NCBI RefSeq assembly: GCF_910583865.1
Contig: NZ_CAJTYX010000023.1
Span: 1-47,210, forward strand
DNA length: 47,210 bases
Source of the DNA: an uncultured Muribaculum sp.
GTDB taxonomy: Bacteria > Bacteroidota > Bacteroidia > Bacteroidales > Muribaculaceae
Direction: 5' to 3'
Under the pieces are notes generated by a model, which had not been told where the DNA came from, did not search any database, and saw nothing but the letters and a program-made list of their open reading frames with translations. How positions within the stretch are numbered: the first letter of the stretch is position 1; each line of letters starts with the position of its first letter. Below are positions 1-8,200 of the stretch, piece by piece. Position numbers and translations under genes: made by a program.

Positions 1-53
1 AGCGCGCCACGTTCGGGACGTGGAGGTCGGAAGTTCGAGTCTTCTCACCCCGA
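1..53 (+). tRNA. tRNA-Pro(CGG), 3' portion
   Basis: The window opens inside a tRNA gene. The anticodon stem is 7-11 paired with 19-23, the seven-base loop 12-18 reads TTCGGGA, and the anticodon CGG (14-16) is followed by G37, as is usual in tRNA-Pro. The T stem is 29-33/41-45 with a TTCGAGT loop. The acceptor 3' strand is 46-52 with discriminator A53. CCA is not encoded. The D arm and 5' acceptor strand lie before the window. The tRNA 3' end is the integration site of the element that follows. Confidence 0.85.
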
Positions 54-54
54 C
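33..54 (+). repeat. attachment-site direct repeat, left copy (tRNA 3' end)
   Basis: Positions 33-54, covering the T loop to the acceptor end of the tRNA, recur at 3998-4019 in the same orientation with 20 of 22 matches. The last 14 bases (41-54 versus 4006-4019) are identical. A tRNA 3'-end duplication bounding a tyrosine-recombinase gene is the standard signature of site-specific integration. The exact crossover point within the repeat cannot be read. Confidence 0.85.
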
Positions 55-55
55 T

Positions 56-103
56 AAAGTAGGTTTTTCAGATTCGATAGTCTGTAAAACCTACTTTGAT
101 TTT
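56..103 (+). terminator. intrinsic terminator just after the tRNA
   Basis: A perfect 12-bp stem (56-67 with 86-97) carries an inner CAGA/TCTG stem and is followed by GATTTTT. It lies immediately after the tRNA, inside the element boundary, and so probably gives the tRNA a new terminator after integration. The right end has its own terminator just after the second att copy (4032-4064). Confidence 0.75.
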
Positions 104-191
104 TACCTGCAATTGAGTGTGTCTCAAATAGTTTCAATGGATTCTACACAAATTCGCTAATCCCATTTTTGAAACTGAAACACACATTACA

Positions 192-247
192 CTCAACAAA
201 CGCTCAACAATTCGTCCGAAATGTTGAGTAAAGATGTTGAGTAAAAT
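192..247. repeat. integrase arm-type sites, left end
   Basis: Two CTCAACA heptamers (192-198, 203-209) face two TGTTGAG heptamers (222-228, 235-241). The TGTTGAG pair with its surroundings (221-247) matches 3921-3947 near the right end in 23 of 27 positions, with the same 13-bp spacing. Repeated short sites at both ends of a tyrosine-recombinase element are typical arm sites bound by the integrase N-terminal domain; this role is inferred. The sites also sit in the promoter region of the integrase gene, so they could affect its expression. Confidence 0.6.
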
Positions 248-283
248 CTTAGTCAAAGCGAATTGCCATAAAGACAAATAACA

Positions 284-1642
284 ATGGCAAATTTCAAACT
301 AAGATTAACCACCAACGGCCAAAATCGCAAAGGCCGTCTAATGGTAGAATGTACCCCGACCGATGGGGCAAACAAAGGCAAACGTGGCTATATCACCGTT
401 GACGGCCTCACCAATCCAGCCTATGATAAATCAAGCTGGAATGAAAAACAAGGGCTGTTTATTGCAGGCGAGGACGCTCCGGCGAACAATCAGATAGTAA
501 AATCTTTGCTGGAAACGCTCAACACAATCATTGAATCCTGCAATGTTGAAAGCGCAGCACAACTAAAAGAGCTATACACCAACGGGGTTCAGATTCAAGC
601 AAAGAAACAAATCACACTGGGGGAATTTGTAGCTCATATAGTAATGGAAATGAAAGCGGCTGATGTTTCCTCTAATACTGAACTCTACAACACCCTCCAC
701 AACATATTGAAAGGCGAAAACCGAAAAGGCGCTTTCAAAAGCAAGATTGTGATGACATTTACCCCTGCTGTTTACAATGGTAAAACTCTGTATGACACTC
801 CGCTCTCAGAGTTATCCAACGCTCATTTCGTAGCCTTTGGCCAATGGATTATTGCAGAGCATAAAGGATGTGGTTATAAAAACCTGATGACAACATTCAA
901 AGCTGTTGTAAACAAAGCAAACGAACGTTTCGGGTATTCAATCAATCTAACATACAGATTCCGAAAATCAATGCCTAAGCCTATGGTCAAACCGACCTCA
1001 ACAGCCAAAGAAAAGCTGTATGCGAAAGGCCAGCAAGTAACAATGCTGTCAAGCAGTGAACTTGAAGCTTTTGAGGATTTTGACGTATCAACGCTCATTA
1101 CAAACGGCAATAAACGCAATATCCGGCTGGCACAACTCTACAAAGATTTAGTTCTACTCATGTACTATACTCTCGCACGGCCAGCCGATGTTATAAGTTG
1201 GAAAAATCGTGAACACTACGATGCCGAAACAAATCAGATAGTTTACAATCCTCACAAGCTACGCAATAGGCAATCCAACCGCTACGTCAACATTACCCTA
1301 AACAACAAGGCAAAAGCAATTGTAGACCGTTATAACGGCAAAAGTAAGGGTGGCTATATACTCCCTCTCCCGATGAATGAAACTTGTTGGGATATAACTA
1401 ATCAGTTTCACGCTTGGGACACCAAAAAGAAAGGAACTGAAAGCCGCATAAATGCCTTTCTTAAAAAGGTTGCTGCTGTTTTAGGATTTACCGTAACCGA
1501 CCTCTCGCTATATGATTTTCGCCATACGGCTATAACCCACGCTGTCAACGCAAAGGAATTGACTGCTTTTGAAATTGCGCAAAGGGCTGGAACGAGTGTT
1601 GAAATGATAGAAAAACATTATTATAACGGAATTGTAGCCTAA
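284..1642 (+). CDS. tyrosine recombinase / integrase
   Basis: A 452-aa site-specific tyrosine recombinase of the Bacteroidetes phage/ICE type. The N-terminal ~100 residues form the arm-binding region, the middle is the SAM-like core-binding domain, and the C-terminal ~180 residues are catalytic. Visible motifs are box I with Arg in TLARPADV (about residue 300), the Lys-containing strand after YNPHKLRNRQ, box II YDFRHT with R413-H414, and the nucleophile region with Y446/Y447 close to the C terminus. The usual first His of HxxRH is Tyr, a substitution seen in other integrases. The gene lies 230 bp inside the left att repeat, pointing into the element, and is followed by a strong terminator at 1681. 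It should excise and integrate the 41-4019 element at tRNA-Pro. Confidence 0.92.
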   Translation: MANFKLRLTTNGQNRKGRLMVECTPTDGANKGKRGYITVDGLTNPAYDKSSWNEKQGLFIAGEDAPANNQIVKSLLETLNTIIESCNVESAAQLKELYTNGVQIQAKKQITLGEFVAHIVMEMKAADVSSNTELYNTLHNILKGENRKGAFKSKIVMTFTPAVYNGKTLYDTPLSELSNAHFVAFGQWIIAEHKGCGYKNLMTTFKAVVNKANERFGYSINLTYRFRKSMPKPMVKPTSTAKEKLYAKGQQVTMLSSSELEAFEDFDVSTLITNGNKRNIRLAQLYKDLVLLMYYTLARPADVISWKNREHYDAETNQIVYNPHKLRNRQSNRYVNITLNNKAKAIVDRYNGKSKGGYILPLPMNETCWDITNQFHAWDTKKKGTESRINAFLKKVAAVLGFTVTDLSLYDFRHTAITHAVNAKELTAFEIAQRAGTSVEMIEKHYYNGIVA

Positions 1643-1680
1643 ACACAATCCGCGAATTAATATTTGCTCTGGACTGCGAA

Positions 1681-1731
1681 CGTCACATAGCCAATTATAT
1701 ACACCTCGGATATGGCTATGTGACGTTTTAT
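1681..1731 (+). terminator. terminator of the integrase gene
   Basis: A perfect 13-bp stem (1681-1693 with 1713-1725) with a 19-nt loop is followed by TTTTATTG. It lies 38 nt after the integrase stop codon. From here to 2046 I see no convincing gene, only an imperfect inverted match between 1833-1855 (ggacactttc) and 1940-1971 (gaaagtgtc ... tccgaaat) of unknown meaning. Confidence 0.8.
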
Positions 1732-2046
1732 TGCGTTGATTATGCCGGAGTTTCAACAAATTTCAGTAACTTTGCAGCGTCTTTCAAGAGTGAAAGGCAA
1801 TTATAAATTGTAGGCGTTTAGCAATATCTTATTTCGGAAAACTGGACACTTTCACGACACTTGAAGATTTTGCGATATGCTTACGCTCTCGGTTGTATAT
1901 TCCCAATATGCAATATCGGGGCGTGGGCTGTTGCTATCCGAAAGTGTCAGGCAGTCCAGAGCCTCCGAAATAGTTTAGCTAACAGTTTCCACGCCTTTTG
2001 TGCAACCATAACCGCCCGATTGGAAATTGTAAAGGCTAATGATATA

Positions 2047-2475
2047 ATGGCTCTTATACAATGTTCCGAATGTAACAAAGAGATAAGCGATAAGGCTAAA
2101 AAATGTCCTTATTGTGGTTGTCCCAATCGTAAAAAGAAGCTATCACGAAAAGCCAAACGTATTATCATTATGATTCTTCTAATCATTTTGACAATCGCTG
2201 GTGTTTGGTATTATAATTATGAACAACGCCGAAGAGAGGAAGCTTTGAGGGAATTAGACGAATACATAGAAAGTTTGTCATATCCCCCTCGACCAGATAG
2301 TTATGAACAACTTAGTGCTATGATAATTGGCGACTCATTCTATAAACCAATATCACCTCAACATATGCAGGCATTGAGAATTGAATACACCAAATATCAA
2401 AGTATGGGTACGCCTTTCAAATCAACGCCTTTTTATTACGATTGGGATAGTTATAAAGGATTCTTCAGAAAATAG
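2047..2475 (+). CDS. zinc-ribbon single-pass membrane protein
   Basis: A 142-aa protein. An N-terminal zinc ribbon has two Cys pairs, CSEC (C6, C9) and CPYC (C20, C23). A Lys/Arg-rich stretch follows, then one hydrophobic segment (IIIMILLIILTIAGVWYY, about residues 39-56) and a charged C-terminal part. I start at ATG 2047 because the zinc ribbon begins right there (MALIQCSEC); upstream in-frame codons show no protein-like pattern. Zinc-ribbon plus TM proteins are common accessory genes of unknown role in Bacteroidetes mobile elements. By charge, the ribbon should face the cytoplasm. Function unknown. Confidence 0.75.
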   Translation: MALIQCSECNKEISDKAKKCPYCGCPNRKKKLSRKAKRIIIMILLIILTIAGVWYYNYEQRRREEALRELDEYIESLSYPPRPDSYEQLSAMIIGDSFYKPISPQHMQALRIEYTKYQSMGTPFKSTPFYYDWDSYKGFFRK

Positions 2476-2479
2476 CAAT

Positions 2480-2522
2480 AAACCCACAATGAATCAGCAA
2501 ATCGTCATTGTGGGTTTGCTTT
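2480..2522. terminator. bidirectional terminator
   Basis: A perfect 13-bp stem (2480-2492 with 2505-2517) lies between the converging zinc-ribbon gene and the winged-helix gene, and is followed by GCTTTAT. It can serve both strands. Confidence 0.75.
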
Positions 2523-2539
2523 ATCGGCGTATTAAAAAC

Positions 2540-2953
2540 TTACTGCATATTTGAGGCTTTAACTATGCTTTTACCGACAATATAGGACAACACTTTCTCT
2601 GCCGATACATTCTGGCATACCTTATTTCTTCCGGTGCGCAGTAATATATCTTTCTTTTGGGCTTTCTTTAGTAGATTCTGATATTTGCTGGGGACAAAAG
2701 CATATGTAGAGCACTCTCCATATTTGTTTGAGATTTCTTTCAGCACACCTACTCCACATAGTTTGTCAATAGCCTTTACTACCGTGTTGGGCGAAAAATG
2801 GAATAGGCTGGCTATATAGTTCTGTTGAAGAGTAAACAACGGTTCTTCTTTTCTACTCTTATTTTTTAGTTTAACCCTAACGTCCATTGCCAACTTTAGT
2901 ATAGTGTACTCTTGTGGTGTTAAAACTGAGCATAAAATATAATCGTTATCCAT
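2540..2953 (-). CDS. winged-helix DNA-binding protein
   Basis: A 137-aa protein whose first ~100 residues look like a winged helix. They include TPQEYTILKLAM, a recognition-type segment QQNYIASLFHFSPNTVVKAIDKL and the wing LKEISNKYGECSTYAFVP; the tail is basic. It resembles the small replication/regulatory winged-helix proteins of Bacteroides elements, but I cannot name a family. It starts with ATG at 2953, 17 nt from a perfect inverted repeat (2971-2992), suggesting autoregulation. It is probably in one transcription unit with the second winged-helix gene upstream (3060-3308). Confidence 0.7.
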   Translation of the reverse strand: MDNDYILCSVLTPQEYTILKLAMDVRVKLKNKSRKEEPLFTLQQNYIASLFHFSPNTVVKAIDKLCGVGVLKEISNKYGECSTYAFVPSKYQNLLKKAQKKDILLRTGRNKVCQNVSAEKVLSYIVGKSIVKASNMQ

Positions 2954-2970
2954 ACCTGATCAATGTATGT

Positions 2971-2992
2971 GTTACTATTATATGATAGTAAC
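2971..2992 (-). promoter_or_regulatory. candidate operator upstream of the winged-helix gene
   Basis: GTTACTAT and ATAGTAAC form a perfect 8-bp inverted repeat with a 6-bp AT spacer, 18-39 nt upstream of the start codon at 2953. A further half site GTTACT lies at 3004-3009. The dyad symmetry and position fit a repressor operator, most simply for one of the adjacent winged-helix proteins; this is inferred. Confidence 0.5.
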
Positions 2993-3032
2993 CAATGACA
3001 TAATGTTACTACTCTTTGATAGACTATATAAT

Positions 3033-3053
3033 CCACCTAACAAAGTTAGGTGG
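3033..3053 (-). terminator. hairpin after the second winged-helix gene
   Basis: A 9-bp perfect stem (3033-3041 with 3045-3053) with a 3-nt loop lies 7 nt beyond the stop codon of the minus-strand gene ending at 3060. The sequence after it on the minus strand is AT-rich (attatatag) but has no T run, so it may be a weak terminator or an mRNA 3'-end structure. Confidence 0.45.
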
Positions 3054-3059
3054 TGTTGC

Positions 3060-3308
3060 TCAATCACCAAGCAACTTAGAGATTTTATACCGGTTAAACA
3101 TATATCGTACACCGTGTTTCCGCGATGTCATTTCGCGGCTCAGATAGCCGTCAGTCACTAACAATGCCAAATAACGCCTTGCGGTCTGATACGATACTGA
3201 CTGCAACTCTTTTGCGATTTCACGACTTGGGACCTGAAATGTGTAGCCAAAAGATTCAATCAGCATCTTGGCAAATATCTTTACTTTTTTATTTTCTGAA
3301 AATATCAT
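3060..3308 (-). CDS. small winged-helix DNA-binding protein
   Basis: An 82-aa protein with a clear helix-turn-helix and wing: VPSREIAKELQSVSYQTARRYL as helices 2-3, then LVTDGYLSREMTSRKHGVRYMF as the wing. Basic and soluble. It is a candidate excision or control factor (Xis/Rep-like) of the tRNA-Pro element or a repressor of its genes. It reads in the same direction as the 137-aa winged-helix gene, about 100 nt upstream of it. Function beyond DNA binding cannot be read. Confidence 0.65.
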   Translation of the reverse strand: MIFSENKKVKIFAKMLIESFGYTFQVPSREIAKELQSVSYQTARRYLALLVTDGYLSREMTSRKHGVRYMFNRYKISKLLGD

Positions 3309-3354
3309 TATTTCAATATAGGGGGCTATGTTTCCTTAACCCCTACGTCGAAGA

Positions 3355-3555
3355 CTATGAAATGAAATCCTCAGAAGTTTGAATATATTGATAAAATATT
3401 TGGTCTTTATATGCGACAGCATGTTTTTGAGCTGTCCCAACTTCTGAACCAAATTTCAATACTACTTGCCAATAACAATATTTTGCCTTAAAAGTGAAAC
3501 AACCACCGCATTTTGTTATCCGCGATACCAAAATTTCAGATTGATTTTGATTCAT
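3355..3555 (-). CDS. possible small Cys-containing protein
   Basis: A 66-aa reading frame with a CGGC...C pattern (residues 16-27), Lys and aromatic residues, but no recognisable domain. It lies 46 nt upstream of, and in the same direction as, the winged-helix gene at 3308, in the otherwise empty right part of the element. Codon use is unremarkable AT-rich. It could be a real element gene or chance. Confidence 0.3.
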   Translation of the reverse strand: MNQNQSEILVSRITKCGGCFTFKAKYCYWQVVLKFGSEVGTAQKHAVAYKDQIFYQYIQTSEDFIS

Positions 3556-3749
3556 AAAAAAACAGATTGGGAAAAATTGGGCCGACTATACACACAGATA
3601 GCGAAACTATGATAACACCCACCCTGCCATTTTTATTTTTTAAAACATATTGCATTGTAAATGTGACGATTCTGCCGATGCGTACTCTTTTAATAATCAC
3701 TAAATTCAACTTTCTTCACAGATTCTTTAGTTCAAAGAAAACACATAAA

Positions 3750-3947
3750 TGTTGAGTATCTCTGTGTTAATCAATCTGTTTCACTTTCGTTAGAAATAAA
3801 TTCAAAAAAATATTTACCTATCTCTCTAAAATTTTGCTTGATGACACTTGTATTTTTAGTTTCACTTTCTTACTTTTGCACCCACAAACAAGGCTCTTTG
3901 ACTTGATTAAGATTCCTCAAATGTTGAGTGAAATTGTTGAGCAAAAT
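3750..3947. repeat. integrase arm-type sites, right end
   Basis: TGTTGAG occurs at 3750-3756, 3922-3928 and 3935-3941; the last two are spaced exactly as in the left-end pair. In between, GTTTCACTTTC occurs twice (3778-3788, 3859-3869). The 3556-3997 stretch holds no convincing gene. It looks like the att-proximal arm region of the element plus AT-rich spacer. Confidence 0.55.
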
Positions 3948-3997
3948 TAAAGTGGCTCGCAAGATTATCTGAATCAAAGGAACTTACAAAGATATTT

Positions 3998-4019
3998 GTT
4001 CGGGGCTTCTCACCCCGAC
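3998..4019 (+). repeat. attachment-site direct repeat, right copy
   Basis: This is the second copy of the tRNA-Pro 3'-end sequence, with two mismatches to 33-54 (positions 4003 and 4005). It marks the right edge of the integrated element. The mismatches turn the left part into CGGGG, which can pair with the CCCCG of the acceptor strand to make a small hairpin. Confidence 0.85.
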
Positions 4020-4031
4020 CCTTTGAGGGTT

Positions 4032-4066
4032 AAATCCCTGCAACTCTACAAGTTGCAGGGATTTTC
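4032..4066 (+). terminator. terminator after the right att repeat
   Basis: A perfect 14-bp stem (4032-4045 with 4051-4064) with a 5-nt loop and TTTT tail. Its position 12 bp after the att core suggests this is the original terminator of the tRNA-Pro gene, displaced by about 4 kb when the element inserted. Confidence 0.75.
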
Positions 4067-4103
4067 CAGTTTTAGCCGGAACACAAACAGAACAGCGCCA
4101 TAA

Positions 4104-4388
4104 TTATTTATGTGCATTTAGATGATCGACCAAGGCTTGAAGTTTTGGCGCATCATAGGGGCTAAGTATTATCTCATCAAAATCTCCATAAATAGAGCGG
4201 GCTCCGAATACATACTTGAAAGCAATAGCTATTCTTTTGAAAATATTAGTCTCCCGTACAAGATGAACTTCCAGATAGGCCTCGTTGTCTCCGTTATTGT
4301 AGCCAATATAACATTGATGGGATACATCACCACATTTACATACCAACAAATCGGTATTGTCTTGGCGAATTGTAGATACATTTTCCAT
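4104..4388 (-). CDS. small phage/element-type hypothetical protein
   Basis: A 94-aa protein beginning MENVSTIRQDN. It has an early C-x-C...H...C cluster (VCKCGDVSHQCYI, residues 15-27), an acidic middle and a conserved-looking second half (FKRIAIAFKYVFGARSIYGDFDEIILS). Proteins of this build are common in Bacteroidales prophages and elements, where their role is unknown. I start at 4388 rather than the in-frame ATG at 4421, because 4421 lies inside the terminator hairpin of the upstream unit. It lies between the tRNA-Pro element and the two small genes at 4478-4934. Confidence 0.65.
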   Translation of the reverse strand: MENVSTIRQDNTDLLVCKCGDVSHQCYIGYNNGDNEAYLEVHLVRETNIFKRIAIAFKYVFGARSIYGDFDEIILSPYDAPKLQALVDHLNAHK

Positions 4389-4403
4389 ATTCACATCTGA
4401 ATT

Positions 4404-4433
4404 TATAAAAGCCCACGGCATTACACCGTGGGC
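4404..4433 (-). terminator. terminator between the small minus-strand genes
   Basis: On the minus strand an 8-bp GC-rich stem (4433-4426 with 4418-4411) with a 7-nt loop is followed by TTTTATAAAT. It ends the 4934-4478 transcription unit just before the 4388 start. Confidence 0.7.
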
Positions 4434-4477
4434 AGTGTCCGGCCTTGACGGACGTTGTCAAATTAAACAAGGCAATG

Positions 4478-4732
4478 TCAGAGACTGTCGGCAGCCCGAC
4501 GGATGCGGTCTGACAAGTCACACAGAGCGCCCTTTAATTGAAGGGCTTCCTCCGTGGTAAAACCTCCGGAACCGCCATTACCATCTATACCGTCGAGTTT
4601 GTGGTACAGCCACGAACTCGACTTACCGAAATAAGTTCTTGCAATCTCGCGCCAGGAGATGGCTACGAGAATATCGGACATCTTTGCTTTTACGTCCGGA
4701 ATGAGTGTTTTTGCTTGAATGACTGTTTCCAT
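4478..4732 (-). CDS. DUF5053-type small protein
   Basis: An 84-aa protein with the pattern typical of the Bacteroidetes DUF5053 group: SWREIARTYFGKSSSWLYHKLDG, then GFTTEEALQLKGALCDLSDRIRRAADSL. The first segment reads like a helix-turn-helix (resembling a Trp/tyrosine-rich recognition helix), so a DNA-binding or regulatory role is possible but unproven. Family members are found in prophages and mobile elements of gut Bacteroidales. It lies 46 bp downstream of the 51-aa gene, in the same orientation, and is ended by the hairpin at 4411-4433. Confidence 0.75.
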   Translation of the reverse strand: METVIQAKTLIPDVKAKMSDILVAISWREIARTYFGKSSSWLYHKLDGIDGNGGSGGFTTEEALQLKGALCDLSDRIRRAADSL

Positions 4733-4778
4733 ATCGTTTTATTTTTAGGCTTTCCCACTCATGGGAGAAATCGGTTTG

Positions 4779-4934
4779 TCAAGGGAGATCTGTCAGTTCG
4801 TCGACGAGTTGCTGAATGTAGTAGAGCAGCTGTGGATATCCGTTTGGGAAACTTTTTTGATAGTTACGGATGGCTCTTATCAGTTCCTCCTCTTTTTCTG
4901 TCAGTTTGATTGTTTCTTTCTCTCGTTGTCCCAT
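4779..4934 (-). CDS. small acidic/helical protein paired with the DUF5053 gene
   Basis: A 51-aa protein, MGQREKETIKLTEKEEELI..., highly charged and predicted helical, with a conserved-looking end (PNGYPQLLYYIQQLVDELTDLP). I start at ATG 4934 because a promoter-like element (TAGCTTTG) lies just upstream, at 4969-4962, which excludes the longer frame. It precedes the DUF5053 gene in the same unit. I do not recognise a function; small charged partners of this kind are often regulators or antitoxin-like, but nothing here proves it. Confidence 0.6.
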   Translation of the reverse strand: MGQREKETIKLTEKEEELIRAIRNYQKSFPNGYPQLLYYIQQLVDELTDLP

Positions 4935-4961
4935 TGTGATTACTTGTTTAATTTGACAACA

Positions 4962-4990
4962 CAAAGCTACTACGAATTTTCGTATTAAAC
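4962..4990 (-). promoter_or_regulatory. promoter with palindromic operator for the small-gene unit
   Basis: On the minus strand, TAGCTTTG (4969-4962) matches the Bacteroidetes -7 box TAnnTTTG. Directly upstream, TACGAA and TTCGTA (4971-4976, 4979-4984) form a perfect 6-bp inverted repeat with a 2-bp spacer, in the space between the -33 and -7 boxes. A third half site, ATTCGTA, lies at 5019-5025. This looks like a repressible promoter, probably autoregulated by one of the two small proteins. Confidence 0.55.
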
Positions 4991-5109
4991 GAATATACAG
5001 ACAAAAAAGATTACAAAAATTCGTATTTTTTGACTGAGAGTTAAAAGCGGCTCGACTAAGAAACTTTACCAAACTGCTATTTATTGGGGAATTAAAGTTA
5101 GGGGATGGA

Positions 5110-5140
5110 TTGCGGAAACGTGTGAATTATCGTAACTTTG
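5110..5140 (+). promoter_or_regulatory. carB promoter
   Basis: TTG at 5110-5112 and TAACTTTG at 5133-5140, spaced by 20 nt, match the Bacteroidetes primary-sigma consensus. Transcription would start near 5147 and give a 5' leader of about 120 nt before the carB start at 5270. Confidence 0.65.
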
Positions 5141-5269
5141 CGGAGGTGGAAATGCAGCTACATGCCCGGACCGGAATGCCGATGCCGAAGTATGCAGGTA
5201 TCTTCAATGGCGCGGGCAAGCGTACACTCCACCATGCGACAAAGTGCATCACAAGGAATCTCTTTATAT

Positions 5270-8200
5270 ATGAAAAAGGTACTGCTATTAGGCTCGGGCG
5301 CCCTCAAGATAGGGCAGGCGGGCGAATTCGACTACTCCGGTTCCCAGGCCCTCAAGGCGCTGAGAGAAGAGGGTATTTCGAGCGTTCTCATCAATCCCAA
5401 CATCGCAACGATCCAGACGTCAGAGGGCGTAGCCGACCAGGTGTATTTCCTGCCGATTACGCCCTATTTCGTAGAGGAAGTAATCAAGAAGGAGCGTCCG
5501 GACGGCATCCTCCTCGCCTTCGGAGGCCAGACGGCCCTCAACTGCGGCACGGAGCTGTATCTGAGCGGAGTGCTCGACAAGTACGGCGTGAAGGTGCTCG
5601 GCACATCTGTCGAGGCGATCATGATAACCGAGGACCGCGACCTTTTCGTGAAGAAACTCAAGGAGATTGACGTAAAGACGCCCGTCAGCGAGGCCGTGGA
5701 GAGCATCGATGATGCCAAGCGCGTGGCCCACGAAATAGGCTTCCCGGTGATGGTACGCTCGGGCTACGCCCTGGGCGGACTCGGCTCCGGCATCTGCACA
5801 AACGACGAGGAGTTTGCCCTCCACTGCGAGAGCGCGCTGGCCTACTCGCGCCAGATCCTTGTCGAGGAGTCGCTGAAGGGTTGGAAGGAGATCGAGTTTG
5901 AGGTGATACGCGACGCCAACGACCACTGCTTCACCGTAGTGCCGATGGAGAACTTCGATCCGCTGGGCATACACACCGGTGAGTCGATCGTGGTGGCCCC
6001 CATCGCGAGCCTCACCAAGGAGCAGATCAAGATGCTGGAGGATATCGCCATCCGCACGGTACGCCACATCGGCATCGTGGGTGAATGCAACATCCAGTAT
6101 GCCTTCAACGCCGAGACCAACGACTACCGCATCATCGAGATCAACGCGCGCCTGTCGCGCTCGTCGGCCCTTGCCTCGAAGGCCTCGGGCTATCCGCTGG
6201 CATTCGTCGCCGCCAAGCTCGCGCTGGGCTACACGCTCGACCAGATCGGAGAGATGGGCACGCCCAACTCGGCCTACGTGGCCCCGAGCGTCGACTACAT
6301 GATCGTGAAGATTCCGCGCTGGGACCTCACCAAATTTGTAGGCGTCGACCGCGAGATCGGCTCGTCGATGAAATCGGTGGGCGAGATCATGTCGATAGGC
6401 AAGTCATTCGAGGAGATCATCCAGAAAGGGCTGCGCATGATCGGCCAGGGTATGCACGGATTCGTGGGCAACAACGACATCCGCTTCGACGACCTGGAGA
6501 AGGCCCTCACCCACCCCACCGACATGCGTATCTTCGCCATCGCGCAGGCCCTCGAAGAGGGATGGACGGTGGAGCGCATAGCCGACCTGACGAAGATCGA
6601 CCGGTGGTTCATCGACCGTCTGCACAACATCGTGAAATACAGCCACCTGCTGGCCAACTACAATAAGATCGAGGACCTCCCCAAGGATGTGCTCGCCGAA
6701 GCGAAGCGTCTCGGCTTCAGCGACTTCCAGATAGCGCGTCTCGTCGAGAACCCCGGCGGCACGATGGAGACCGAGGTGCTGCGCGTGCGCGCCCACCGCA
6801 AGAGCCTCGACGTGCTCCCCAAGGTGCGCCGCATCAACACCGTGGCATCGGAATATCCCGACCTCACCAACTACCTCTACGTGACATACGGGGCTGAGGA
6901 GCATGCCATACCCTACGACATGAACCCGGGCAACAACATAGTAGTGCTCGGCTCGGGAGCCTACCGCATAGGCAGCTCGGTGGAGTTCGACTGGTGCTCC
7001 GTTAATGCCGCCAACACGTGCCGCAAGCTCGGCTACCGCTCTATCATGATCAACTACAACCCCGAGACCGTGTCGACCGACTACGATATGTGCGACCGCC
7101 TCTACTTCGACGAGCTGTCGTTTGAGCGCGTGATGGACATCATCGACCTGGAGACACCGCGCGGAGTGATTGTGAGCGTAGGCGGCCAGATACCCAACAA
7201 TCTGGCCATGAAGCTCTACCGCCGCCACGTGCCCATCCTCGGCACGTCGCCGGTGTCGATTGACCGCGCTGAAAACCGCCACAAGTTCTCGGCCATGCTC
7301 GACCAGCTCGGCATCGACCAGCCGCGATGGAAGGAGCTTACCACGCAGGACGACATCGACTCGTTTGTCGAGGAGGTGGGATTCCCCGTGCTCATCCGTC
7401 CGAGCTACGTTCTGTCGGGCGCCGCCATGAACGTATGCTACGACTACGAGCAGATGCACCGCTTCCTCGGACAGGCCGCCAAGGTGTCGAAGGAGTTCCC
7501 GGTGGTCATCTCGCAGTTCCTCCAGAACGCCAAGGAGATCGAATTCGACGCCGTGGCGCGCAACGGCGAGATCGTGGAGTATGCTATCTCGGAGCATATC
7601 GAGTTTGCCGGCGTGCATTCGGGCGATGCCACCCTCGTGTTCCCCGCGCAGAAGATCTACATGGCCACGGCGCGCCGCATCAAGCGCATCTCGGCCAAGA
7701 TCGCCAAGGAGCTTAACATCTCCGGGCCCTTCAACATACAGTATCTGGCCAAGGACAACGACGTGAAGGTGATAGAATGCAACCTCCGCGCATCGCGCTC
7801 GTTCCCGTTCGTCAGCAAGGTGCTCAAAAAGAACTTCATCGAGACCGCCACGCGCATCATGCTCGGCGAGAAGGTGGAGAAGCAGGATTCGTCTACCTTC
7901 GACATCGACTACATCGGCGTGAAGGCCTCGCAGTTCTCCTTCGCACGCCTCCACAAGGCCGACCCCGTGCTCGGCGTCGACATGTCGTCGACCGGCGAGG
8001 TGGGATGCCTCGGCAAGGACTTCGACGAGGCGCTGCTCAACGCCATGCTCTCCGTGGGCCATCACGTTCCCAAGGGCGGAGTGCTCGTAAGCTCGGGCGA
8101 CGTGCGCGGCAAGGTCGACATGCTCGATGCATGCCGTGCCCTGTTCGACAGCGGCTACAAGATCTACGCCACCGAAGGCACGGCGCGCTTCCTCAACAAC

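Larger units (their letters stand above)
41..4019. mobile_element. about 4-kb tRNA-Pro integrative element (small or degenerate)
   Basis: The segment is bounded by a direct repeat of the tRNA-Pro 3' end. It starts with a tyrosine recombinase gene reading inward from the tRNA. It carries clusters of TGTTGAG/CTCAACA sites near both ends and is visibly more AT-rich than the chromosome from 5270 on. Cargo is a zinc-ribbon membrane protein, two winged-helix proteins and perhaps one tiny Cys-rich ORF. There is no relaxase, replicase, capsid or conjugation gene, so it is either a satellite that depends on other elements or a decayed remnant. The small genes at 4104-4934 lie outside the repeats and may belong to a second, older insertion. 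Confidence 0.8.

Noticed and set aside
1861..2046. 62-codon upstream extension of the zinc-ribbon protein
   Set aside because: The zinc ribbon starts exactly at the internal ATG 2047 and the upstream translation shows no protein-like pattern.
5138..5269. 44-codon N-terminal extension of carB
   Set aside because: It begins inside the -7 promoter box region, is not protein-like, and the family N-terminal motif starts at 5270.
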